A program made the position numbers and the translations under genes. A stretch of 45,171 bases of DNA from an uncultured Lachnobacterium sp. (GTDB taxonomy: Bacteria > Bacillota > Clostridia > Lachnospirales > Lachnospiraceae): positions 1 to 45,171 of the forward strand of contig CALAST010000084.1 of assembly GCA_937889225.1 (NCBI GenBank), written 5' to 3'. The notes beneath the pieces were generated by a model. The model was not told the DNA's origin and ran no database searches. It worked only from the letters and a program-made list of their open reading frames with translations. Positions 17,307 to 24,690 of this stretch are shown one piece after another; position 1 is the first letter of the stretch; the number at the start of each line of letters is the position of its first letter.

Positions 17307-18017
17307 TCAATTTTCTTCACTCATCCGATACCCTACACCAAGCTCATTAATAATATACTTATTATCTCCCGGCTTAGAGCCTAATTTTTTTCGCAAGTTT
17401 GCCATATTTACCTGAAGTTTTTTTACACCGCCATCGTCTTCCGGTCCCCAGATTTTTAATATAATATTTGCATAGGTCAATACTTTTCCTGTGTTTTGAG
17501 ATAAAAATTCCAAAATATTATATTCCGTTCTGGTAAGTTTCGCATCATTTCCTGCTACAGTAACTATACGCCTGTCATAATCAATCTCTAAATCATAGAG
17601 TTTAAATTTCCCTGCAGTTATTCCAATCACATCTGCCATTCTGCCACTTCGAAGTGCAACACGCACTCTTGCCATAAATTCTGCCGTACTAAAAGGTTTT
17701 GTAATATAATCGTTTGCACCTAAATCCAGTGCTATTACCTTATCCGTTTCACTTGTTCTGGCAGAAAGTACCAAAATCGGGGTACTGCTATTTTTTCGCA
17801 TTCCTTTTATAAACTCTAAGCCATCTTTATCCGGCAGTCCCAAATCCAAAATAACCAAATCCGGTAAATAGGAAAGACTCATCGTAATCGCCTCCTGACA
17901 AGTTCCTGCTGTAACTACATCATAACCATTTGTTTCCAGTATGGTTTCAATTAAACTGCGAATATTGTATTCATCTTCTACTACAAGAATTTTATACTTA
18001 TTATTGCTCACCACCAT
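17307..18017 (-). CDS. KdpE-like OmpR-family response regulator
   Basis: A 236-aa regulator with receiver domain (Asp58 in VILDLGLPDKDG, NDYITKPF) and a winged-helix output domain ending NELGVGYRM. The closest match by feel is KdpE. The ATG at 18017, preceded by a GGGGG ribosome binding site, lies 17 bases inside the end of the kinase gene, which shows translational coupling. The longer reading frame to 18059 is not needed. No kdpABC potassium pump genes are in the window, so the regulon is unknown and may not be potassium-related. Confidence 0.9.
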   Translation of the reverse strand: MVVSNNKYKILVVEDEYNIRSLIETILETNGYDVVTAGTCQEAITMSLSYLPDLVILDLGLPDKDGLEFIKGMRKNSSTPILVLSARTSETDKVIALDLGANDYITKPFSTAEFMARVRVALRSGRMADVIGITAGKFKLYDLEIDYDRRIVTVAGNDAKLTRTEYNILEFLSQNTGKVLTYANIILKIWGPEDDGGVKKLQVNMANLRKKLGSKPGDNKYIINELGVGYRMSEEN

Positions 18018-19065
18018 CGTCCCCCATTTCCAGTTCAAAATAAAACTTTGCTCCACCATCGTTTCTATTTATGGCATGAATCTTACTTCCATGAGCTTTC
18101 ACAATTGTTGCACATACGGAAAGACCAATTCCCATATTGTTACGGCTTCCATCTGCAGGAATAGTACCATTTTGTGCATATCCGGAAAAAATTTTATCTA
18201 AGTATTCCTGATTAATTCCACATCCATTATCTAACACGCTAAAAATAGCTTTGTCTTCTTCTATTTCTACACGAAGTATTAATTCCGTCATACCATGTGC
18301 ATGAAAAATCGCATTTTCCAATATATTGATTAATACCTGTTCTATCAATATACCATCCATTGGAATACTGATAAATTCATCCGGAATTTCCACCTTTACA
18401 TTCTGTGTAGGATAATGTTTTCGAAACTTCACCAAGACTGCATCTATCAATTCTTCCAAAACGGTAGATGTTTTTACAATTTGGACTTTTCCTTCATCTA
18501 TCCGTGTTACAGATAACAAGTTCTCTACCATTCGAATCAACCATTGTGCATCTTCGTGCATCTCTTCTAATAATTTTATCTTTTGTTCTTTTTTTAGCAA
18601 ATCATAATTTTCTATAATAACAGAACTAGCTCCATAGATAGATGTGAGAGGAGTACGAAGGTCATGTGAAACTGCTCGCAGTAAGTTCGCCCTCATACGC
18701 TCTTTTTCTGTTTCTGCTTTTAATTGATCCTGATATTTAATTTTCTTTGTAATGGTACTCGTCATCACAGCTACAACCAACATAACAACAGCAGAAAGTA
18801 CATACTGTGCTGTAATAAAATCCAATGCATAATATGGAAGTGTAAATGTATAATTTACTACAATGACACTAACCAAAGAAGCTGCAATTCCCCAAAAATA
18901 TCCTTCTGTTTGATAAGAAATAAAAAACACACCCAGTACAAATAACATTGGTACAAGAGTGTGTGTCTGAAACTGAAATTGCCCTAACAAACTTAAGATA
19001 TAACACACACTTAAAACTAGCACAGTAAACAAAAAATCCTTTATCTTCTGCCTGTACTTTTTCAT
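18001..19065 (-). CDS. KdpD-like sensor histidine kinase lacking the N-terminal KdpD domains
   Basis: A 354-aa kinase with a DUF4118-type four-helix membrane domain (about residues 5-105), as in the middle of KdpD. The HisKA domain with RAVSHDLRTPLTS and an ATPase domain (NILENAIFHA, DNGCGIN, NMGIGLSVCA) follow. Classical KdpD has in addition about 400 N-terminal residues (the KdpD and Usp domains), which are absent here. The ATG at 19065 follows AAGGAT with good spacing; a TTG at 19095 and an ATG at 19071 are in frame but worse placed. It is upstream of and overlapping its response regulator gene. Confidence 0.9.
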   Translation of the reverse strand: MKKYRQKIKDFLFTVLVLSVCYILSLLGQFQFQTHTLVPMLFVLGVFFISYQTEGYFWGIAASLVSVIVVNYTFTLPYYALDFITAQYVLSAVVMLVVAVMTSTITKKIKYQDQLKAETEKERMRANLLRAVSHDLRTPLTSIYGASSVIIENYDLLKKEQKIKLLEEMHEDAQWLIRMVENLLSVTRIDEGKVQIVKTSTVLEELIDAVLVKFRKHYPTQNVKVEIPDEFISIPMDGILIEQVLINILENAIFHAHGMTELILRVEIEEDKAIFSVLDNGCGINQEYLDKIFSGYAQNGTIPADGSRNNMGIGLSVCATIVKAHGSKIHAINRNDGGAKFYFELEMGDDGGEQ

Positions 19066-19125
19066 GTGCATATCCTTCTTTCTAATTGTGCTCAACTCAT
19101 TTTCTAATAATTAATAGATTTTATT

Positions 19126-19155
19126 GTGGACTATTACATAAATGTAATAGCCCAC
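19126..19155. promoter_or_regulatory. Stable hairpin between the serpin gene and the KdpD-like kinase gene
   Basis: GTGG, a bulge, CTATTACAT, an AA loop, ATGTAATAG, a bulge, CCAC: 13 pairs in 30 bases. A smaller TGGTC/GACCA hairpin follows at about 19177-19191. Neither is followed by a clear U-run on the minus strand. They could be a terminator for the serpin operon, a leader structure of the kinase mRNA or an operator. Confidence 0.45.
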
Positions 19156-19321
19156 TTAAAATAAAATATATGAGAGTGGTCTTTTCGACCATCTAATATG
19201 GTAACAACTTTTATTTTCATCGTCAATATCTATGTATATTTTTTTACCATTTCTTTACTGAATTTTTGTTAAATTTCTTGCCTTTTCAAATCCCCCTCTA
19301 ACATATCTGCAAACATCTTTT

Positions 19322-20695
19322 TTATTTTTCATCTATTTCTGATACAGTTCCCATAAACAATGGCAGATTTTCCTCACAATCTATAACCATATAGACAAAC
19401 GGACGATTCAGCTCTACCCGTTTTATATCCATCATTGCACTTTTTGCATTGTCTGTAATTACAGTAACTGCACCTGCTTTTGTTCCCTGCTCTGCTACGG
19501 AAATATACGTTTTATGGGTTACGGTATCAATATAGGTATTGAAATCGTCGTAACTTCCCAATCCAGACAAATCTGCCTTTGCAATATCAAATGCCTCTTT
19601 GATTCCCATTTGATTCAAAATTGGTTCCATATCAAAGGTGCATTGATTTTCAAATTTTGGCATGTAAGCATGCACGATTGCCCTTTGTGGATTTTCTAAC
19701 AATACAGTAATTTTTTCTCCTGAAAGAGATGCAGTATAATCTTGCATAGAAACACCTTCTTTTGGCAGTAAAGCAACAAATGCATATTTTCCATCTTTAT
19801 AAGATTTGACAAATCCTGTCGTATTGTCATCTTCTAAAAATCTGCCTTCCGTTGAATGCATAAATGAGACTTTTTGTGTTTCTCCATTTTCTTTTGTAAA
19901 CGTGCCTGTTTTTACACTACTTTCTTTATAAGGCTCTTGCCATTTTGCATCAAATGCCAATGCATTGATTAAATACATCATGGTCGATTCAGGGATTTCC
20001 GATACGATATCAGTTATCATACCATCTGTATTTTGAGCAACCCATTGGTTGATATCTTTTATAGTCTTTTGACTAAAATTCGTTTTATAAATTCCGTCAT
20101 GGTAATAACCTTCATTTGTTCGGATAAAATTTTGTTCTACCGAAAAATTTCTATCATTATTAATCCAAATAGAGTTTGCAATATGAAACCTGTAATCCTC
20201 TCCTTGGGGTAAATTTCTTTGATATTCCCAAAAGTAGATATTCAACGCCTTTACTGACGTTCCAAATGCTTCTTCCATTTCTGCTAATGTCTCTCCTTTT
20301 GCCCCATTTGCAGTCATGGAAAGTGCCATCATGACAGATACCGGAGAAACCAAAGTATTTCCCTCTTTTTTTATGCTGTTTTGAAATAATTCTGTGGAAA
20401 AATCCATAACATGGTTTCGCAATGTCTCTTTTGAAAGTCCGATACAAATTTCCCCATCTTCCGTTGATTCAATTTCCACGTTAATTTCTGCAACTTGTGT
20501 ATCGCTACATATTTGAGTTACATCCTCTGATTCATCTTTGATTTCTACTATCTGTTTGTTTTGCGTATCTATTTGTGTATCTATCTTCGTAATGCCCTCT
20601 AATGGCAAATCTTTTGCACATCCGCCAAGCATTACTACTAAGATAAATAATATCGCTGTTAAACCAATTGTCGTTGCAATATCTTTCTTTTTCAT
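19322..20695 (-). CDS. Lipoprotein serpin (serine protease inhibitor)
   Basis: A 457-aa protein with a lipoprotein signal (hydrophobic stretch then LGGC, Cys near residue 26), a linker of about 70 residues, then a full-length serpin fold. Serpin landmarks are NTLVSPVSVMMALSMTANGA (helix B), FDAKWQEPY and LNRPFVYMVID near the C-terminus. The reactive loop hinge EQGTKAGAVT is present; counting from Gly as P15 puts P1-P1' at Lys418-Ser419, suggesting inhibition of a trypsin-like protease. The small-residue hinge is expected of inhibitory serpins. The ATG at 20695 has GGAGGGGGG upstream and lies 25 bases past the anti-sigma gene, as its operon partner. Confidence 0.93.
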   Translation of the reverse strand: MKKKDIATTIGLTAILFILVVMLGGCAKDLPLEGITKIDTQIDTQNKQIVEIKDESEDVTQICSDTQVAEINVEIESTEDGEICIGLSKETLRNHVMDFSTELFQNSIKKEGNTLVSPVSVMMALSMTANGAKGETLAEMEEAFGTSVKALNIYFWEYQRNLPQGEDYRFHIANSIWINNDRNFSVEQNFIRTNEGYYHDGIYKTNFSQKTIKDINQWVAQNTDGMITDIVSEIPESTMMYLINALAFDAKWQEPYKESSVKTGTFTKENGETQKVSFMHSTEGRFLEDDNTTGFVKSYKDGKYAFVALLPKEGVSMQDYTASLSGEKITVLLENPQRAIVHAYMPKFENQCTFDMEPILNQMGIKEAFDIAKADLSGLGSYDDFNTYIDTVTHKTYISVAEQGTKAGAVTVITDNAKSAMMDIKRVELNRPFVYMVIDCEENLPLFMGTVSEIDEK

Positions 20696-20720
20696 AGTTC
20701 TCTCCCCCCTCCAAACACAC

Positions 20721-22028
20721 TTAAATGTCAACCTTCACACATACTTCTTTTACTCCATCAAACATCACATATCCGCCTTCAAAAATCCGCAAATGAATTA
20801 GCATACCATCCTCCATTTCCAAATAAAGATGATATAATTGTTTTTCATCATAGAATGTACGAATTCCGCAATCTTTCCATACATCTTCGGTAAGCATAAT
20901 TGTCCCTTCATTTATGGCAGCTAACCATTTTTTTACTTTTTCATAATCTGCCTTATTTACAGGTACTTTTTTTTCTTCATATGCTTTCACATTATTCCAT
21001 GTTTCATTTGTCATATAAAATGCTTCGTAAGATTTTTCACTCAAATGCAGATAGTCTTCAAAAATATCTGCTCCTTTCTTTAAAAGCAAATCATTGTCAT
21101 TCACAAAGAACCAAATAGCTCCATCCTCCATTTGCATACAAAGCATAAACTCCGGCTCATAGCCTTTTACTTCATAAAAATCACCTTGCACGCTTCCTGC
21201 AAAATCTACATAGCCATCTTTTTTTGTCCATGCATCAATCAGTCCGGTTGCCGTTCCTACTTTCTCTCCCACAAGTGCATTAGCATGTTCCAACCACTCA
21301 TATTCTATATAGACTCTGCCTTGATAAATAAAAAATCCTATCATACAAGATGCCATGTCATCCGCATTTCCAAGCGAAACTTCTTTTTTTGGTACATAAA
21401 CACCCGAATTTGAGCCACTTAAATTTTGTCTTTCTGTATTTTTGGGTTCTGTTAACTCCTGTTCACTTTCCTGTGGATGTTTGCTTTGTGTATCAGAATC
21501 TGTTATCTGTATTTCCTCCAACTCCTCTGATATGTTCATCGAATCTGTTGATTCTTTTGTTCCTGCTGCACTCAATGCTGCTTCCGGTATATCCAAACTG
21601 CCATTTTGTTCTGCATCTTCTCTTACCGTTTCTTCATCTTTTACTTGTTCTTGTTCACACTCTGTCTTGCCTTCCCCTTTTCCATATCCTGCTAAATCTT
21701 TTGCATTATTGTAAAACAAACCATTTCTCCATAAAAAACTACCAATAAAAAATACACTCACACAGGCTGCTATTACCCCTAGCTTTTTCCAAGCCCATTT
21801 TCTTTGTGTCACCCTTTCATCTTCTGTACCATAATTTTTCTTCCATTCATCCCTATATTCTTCCATATTTTCAGCTTGTTTTACTAATTTTGTTCTTGCA
21901 TTATTCTTTGTTTCTTGACAATTACCTAAAAATTTCCTGTTTCGTAAATGTTCCGCTTCCAATAACAAATCATCATCAATTTCTCCAATGATATCCTGCA
22001 ACCACTCACCATTTTTATTTTCCTTCAT
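20721..22028 (-). CDS. Membrane-anchored anti-sigma-like protein
   Basis: A 435-aa protein. The cytosolic N-terminus (about residues 1-80, acidic and helical: GEWLQDIIGEIDDDLLLEAE) would bind the sigma factor. A single membrane helix follows (WKKLGVIAACVSVFFIGSFL, about 80-99). The extracellular part has a Glu/Ser/Thr-rich linker and a folded domain (about 220-435) of unknown type. Topology and position, rather than a recognised domain, give the assignment. Its ATG overlaps the sigma factor stop (ATGA at 22025-22028) and has an AGGAGGG ribosome binding site. The extracellular domain may be the sensor. Confidence 0.75.
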   Translation of the reverse strand: MKENKNGEWLQDIIGEIDDDLLLEAEHLRNRKFLGNCQETKNNARTKLVKQAENMEEYRDEWKKNYGTEDERVTQRKWAWKKLGVIAACVSVFFIGSFLWRNGLFYNNAKDLAGYGKGEGKTECEQEQVKDEETVREDAEQNGSLDIPEAALSAAGTKESTDSMNISEELEEIQITDSDTQSKHPQESEQELTEPKNTERQNLSGSNSGVYVPKKEVSLGNADDMASCMIGFFIYQGRVYIEYEWLEHANALVGEKVGTATGLIDAWTKKDGYVDFAGSVQGDFYEVKGYEPEFMLCMQMEDGAIWFFVNDNDLLLKKGADIFEDYLHLSEKSYEAFYMTNETWNNVKAYEEKKVPVNKADYEKVKKWLAAINEGTIMLTEDVWKDCGIRTFYDEKQLYHLYLEMEDGMLIHLRIFEGGYVMFDGVKEVCVKVDI

Positions 22029-22585
22029 ACCAAAAAGCCCTCCTTTCTTAAATATTCCTTTAATCCGCATCGAATCCGATATAACATACTCTTTGCCTTT
22101 GACTGACTCATATTGCAATAAGAGGCAACCTCACTAAGCGAATCCATGTAAAAATATCTTCCAATAAATAATACCCTTGCTTCTTTTGATAAATTACGAA
22201 GATATGCATTCATTGCTTCTTTTAATAAGACTTCATCTATCTTTCCCTCTACAATATTTCCTTCAGAAACACAATCAGAAAGCTCACAAAGAGAAAGGGC
22301 AAATTCTCCTGCTTGCCGTTTCTTTCTGTTTTTTTTGCGAAAGGCATCTATCGCAAGTCTTCTTGTTATTTTTGCCAAGTAAGTAGATAAAATCTTGGGA
22401 ATATGAGGTGGAATTGACCGCCACGCACTTAAATACGTATCATTTACAATTTCTCCACACTCATCCTGACTAGCCAGAATGTTATATGCAATTTTTCTCA
22501 AATAGGAATCGTATTTCTTTTGCGTTTCAAAAACAGCCGACTCCTCCCTTTTTAAGTAAAGGGCAACAATTTCTTCATCTTGCAT
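22025..22585 (-). CDS. ECF-type sigma-70 family RNA polymerase sigma factor
   Basis: A sigma factor of about 186 aa with region 2 (AYNILASQDECGEIVNDTYLSAW, shown in part by IVNDTYLSAW, and TYLAKITRRLAIDAFRK) and region 4 (YFYMDSLSEVASYCNMSQSK). It should direct polymerase to its own operon and others, held back by the membrane protein encoded next. The start is unsure: an ATG at 22585 (MQDEEIVALYLKRE) matches the usual family N-terminus but has no clear ribosome binding site. A GTG at 22627 is in frame. Gene order sigma, anti-sigma, serpin, with a 4-base overlap and a 25-base gap, indicates one operon. Confidence 0.88.
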   Translation of the reverse strand: MQDEEIVALYLKREESAVFETQKKYDSYLRKIAYNILASQDECGEIVNDTYLSAWRSIPPHIPKILSTYLAKITRRLAIDAFRKKNRKKRQAGEFALSLCELSDCVSEGNIVEGKIDEVLLKEAMNAYLRNLSKEARVLFIGRYFYMDSLSEVASYCNMSQSKAKSMLYRIRCGLKEYLRKEGFLV

Positions 22586-22719
22586 GCAAAATATATCTGT
22601 ATTTACATATTTTTTTAGGAAAACCACACATTTAGTAAATTTTATCTTCTATAGCGGATTCCACATAACTTTATGTAAATAAAATACTCCTTTCTTTTTT
22701 AGGTCCCTATATTATATAT

Positions 22720-22745
22720 CTCGTCAAAAAATGCGATTGGTTGCA
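22720..22745 (-). promoter_or_regulatory. Candidate ECF-type autoregulated promoter
   Basis: On the minus strand TGCAACC is followed after 15 bases by CGAGA. An AAC-containing -35 and a CG-containing -10 element at this spacing are typical of ECF sigma promoters. It lies about 135 bases before the likely sigma start codon. Confidence 0.35.
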
Positions 22746-22769
22746 AAAAACTACATTATTTTGAAAATA

Positions 22770-22820
22770 AAAAAAGAATCGCTGTAACATAAATTTTCTA
22801 TCTTACAACAATTCTTTTTT
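22770..22820 (-). terminator. Rho-independent terminator after the NUDIX gene
   Basis: AAAAAAGAAT-containing arm (22770-22787) pairs with its near-complement (22803-22820), 16 of 18 positions. It is flanked by A and T runs, so it could work in both directions. It lies 40 bases past the NUDIX stop codon. Confidence 0.7.
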
Positions 22821-22861
22821 TATATACAAATGTAAAAGCAGAGTTTCAAAAGTTTACTTTC

Positions 22862-23419
22862 CTAAAACTCCTGCAATTTCTGATTTAATTTTTCATAAAT
22901 CGGCTTCATATGTTCTTCATTTGTAACTTCTAATACTTTTTCTATCGGAATCCACGCTACACCGCTGTTTTCATCTTCTTTTACTCTTATAATATCCGTT
23001 TCGTCTGCTTCCCACAAAAAACAACAATCAAAATGCAGATGACTTGAAACAAACCGCCCTCTTTTTCTATGGCTGTTCACCGTCAAAATTTCAACTGCAT
23101 AAATTCCATCACTTAGCAGTTTTAATTCTTTTAATCCGGTTTCTTCTTCGGCTTCTTTTCGTGCTACGCAAAGCAAATCCGCTTCTCCATCTGCATGTCC
23201 GCCTGTCCACGCCCATGAATGATAGATATTGTGATATGCCATCAAAATTTTGGTTCGTTCTTTATTCACTATCCAATTTGATGCTGTAAAATGGCATAAT
23301 TTATTTTCTCTCGTAAGTACATCTTCAAACATATTTATATATTGCAGAATAAGTTCTTTGTCTGCTTTTTCCTGTTCGTTGTATGGGATGTAGTTTTGCA
23401 ATTGTGTAATGAATTTCAT
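22862..23419 (-). CDS. NUDIX hydrolase
   Basis: A 185-aa protein with a NUDIX box in GGHADGEADLLCVARKEA followed by EEETGL. The catalytic REUxEExGU core reads KEAEEETGL (Lys for Arg), and there is one extra residue between the first Glu and the core, a variant seen in some GGHADG-type NUDIX proteins. These enzymes hydrolyse nucleoside diphosphates linked to other groups; the substrate here is unknown. The ATG at 23419 is chosen because it lies 16 bases after the nitroreductase stop. The longer frame to 23518 would run into that gene. Likely co-transcribed with the nitroreductase gene. Confidence 0.85.
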   Translation of the reverse strand: MKFITQLQNYIPYNEQEKADKELILQYINMFEDVLTRENKLCHFTASNWIVNKERTKILMAYHNIYHSWAWTGGHADGEADLLCVARKEAEEETGLKELKLLSDGIYAVEILTVNSHRKRGRFVSSHLHFDCCFLWEADETDIIRVKEDENSGVAWIPIEKVLEVTNEEHMKPIYEKLNQKLQEF

Positions 23420-23435
23420 TTCTTGTTTCTTCCGT

Positions 23436-23966
23436 TTATTCAAATGGCTTAAATGTATTATAAGAAACCAATTCTTCCATCGGTCTAAACTGACTATGCA
23501 TCGGTGCAGGTACTGCATCTTCTGCCGGATAACCCATGACCAAAATTGCAGTCGGTTCTAATGTTTCCGGAATTTCAAATTCGGTACGTAATACTTCCGG
23601 TCTGAAATGCATCACCCATGTTGTACCAATTCCAAGAGATGCCGCTTCTAACATCATATGTGTTGTCACAATAGAAGCATCAATTTCTCCGCTGATTTTT
23701 CCATCGTATGGTCTTTGATAACATTCTTCTTTATTGTAGCAAATAATCATCGCTGTCTTAGTGTCAAAATGGCATTTGGTTGCCTTGCGTAATTTTTCCA
23801 ACGCTTCTTCATTATTCACTACCACAACACGATGTGGCTGAAGCCCTTTTGCTGTCGGTGCGACATAACCTGCCTTTAAAATTTTGTCGATTGCTTCCTG
23901 TGCAACCGGTTCATCTGTAAATTTACGAACGGAATAACGTTCTTGTGCTAAATTTAAAAAATCCAT
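23436..23966 (-). CDS. Nitroreductase-family flavoprotein
   Basis: A 176-aa FMN-dependent oxidoreductase of the nitroreductase superfamily. The N-terminal LAQERYSVRKFTDEPV contains the FMN-binding RxSxRxF motif. Further landmarks are APTAKGLQPHRVVVV and the C-terminal SLGIGTTWVMHF and ILVMGYPAED. Members reduce nitroaromatics, quinones or enones with NAD(P)H. The ATG at 23966 has AAAGGAGA seven bases upstream; the frame from 23996 adds ten residues without one. It is first in a two-gene unit with the NUDIX gene. Confidence 0.9.
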   Translation of the reverse strand: MDFLNLAQERYSVRKFTDEPVAQEAIDKILKAGYVAPTAKGLQPHRVVVVNNEEALEKLRKATKCHFDTKTAMIICYNKEECYQRPYDGKISGEIDASIVTTHMMLEAASLGIGTTWVMHFRPEVLRTEFEIPETLEPTAILVMGYPAEDAVPAPMHSQFRPMEELVSYNTFKPFE

Positions 23967-24165
23967 CTCTGTTCTCCTTTTATTTTCAAATGCCAAGCTA
24001 CTCTTTACTCAACTATAATTATATTTTTGTACAAAATCTATCACTTCTATATATTTTATAGTATCATTCCACTTGATACTCTTATATTAGAACATGATAG
24101 CTGATTCATCATTTTAGTTCTCAGTAAAGCAAACACGCAAATTTCACATTAACTGCTTACGGTTA

Positions 24166-24690
24166 TCATCCGCAATTACCGCATCCACCGCCACAACCTA
24201 CTTGCACACTCGCTTCATACATCGTTTCTAACGAGCAAATCGCCTGTGCTGCTATGCCTTCTTCACGTCCCGTAAAACCCAAACGTTCTTCCGTGGTTGC
24301 CTTTACATTAATTTGGTCTTTTTCCACACCAAGTACCTTTGCAATATTTTCTTCCATCTGCTCAATATATGGGCGAAGTTTTGGTTTCTGTGCAATAATT
24401 GTAGCATCAATATTGCCAACCACGTAACCTTTTTCTTCAATCAATTCACGTACATGAGCCATCAGTTTCATGCTGTCTGCCCCTTTATATTCCGGGTCTG
24501 TATCCGGAAAATGCTTGCCAATATCGCCCATTGCAGCTGCTCCAAGAATGGCATCCATGATGGCATGCACTAATACATCTGCATCGGAATGACCTAAAAG
24601 CCCCAACGTATGCGGTACTTTCACACCTCCTAAAATTAAATCTCTGCCTTCCACTAGTTTGTGGACATCGTATCCTAACCCAACACGCAT
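24166..24690 (-). CDS. ispF: 2-C-methyl-D-erythritol 2,4-cyclodiphosphate synthase
   Basis: A 174-aa IspF, the fifth enzyme of the MEP isoprenoid pathway, which forms the cyclic diphosphate and releases CMP. Zinc ligands Asp8 and His10 (GYDVHKL) and His42 are present, together with LGHSDADVLVHA, DIGKHFPDTDP and the C-terminal ATTEERLGFTGREEGIAAQA. Unlike most IspF proteins it ends in a Gly/Cys-rich tail, CGGGCGNCG (Cys166, Cys170, Cys173). The ATG lies 16 bases inside the end of the MATE gene, so its translation is probably coupled to it. Confidence 0.96.
   Translation of the reverse strand: MRVGLGYDVHKLVEGRDLILGGVKVPHTLGLLGHSDADVLVHAIMDAILGAAAMGDIGKHFPDTDPEYKGADSMKLMAHVRELIEEKGYVVGNIDATIIAQKPKLRPYIEQMEENIAKVLGVEKDQINVKATTEERLGFTGREEGIAAQAICSLETMYEASVQVGCGGGCGNCG

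Noticed and set aside
22640..22690. Five-codon open frame (MWNPL) in the sigma leader as a regulatory leader peptide
   Set aside because: The AAAGGAG is about 20 bases from this ATG, too far for initiation, and nothing else supports it.
24675..24690. Frameshift joining the MATE and ispF genes
   Set aside because: Both proteins have complete family ends; the 16-base overlap is ordinary gene packing.
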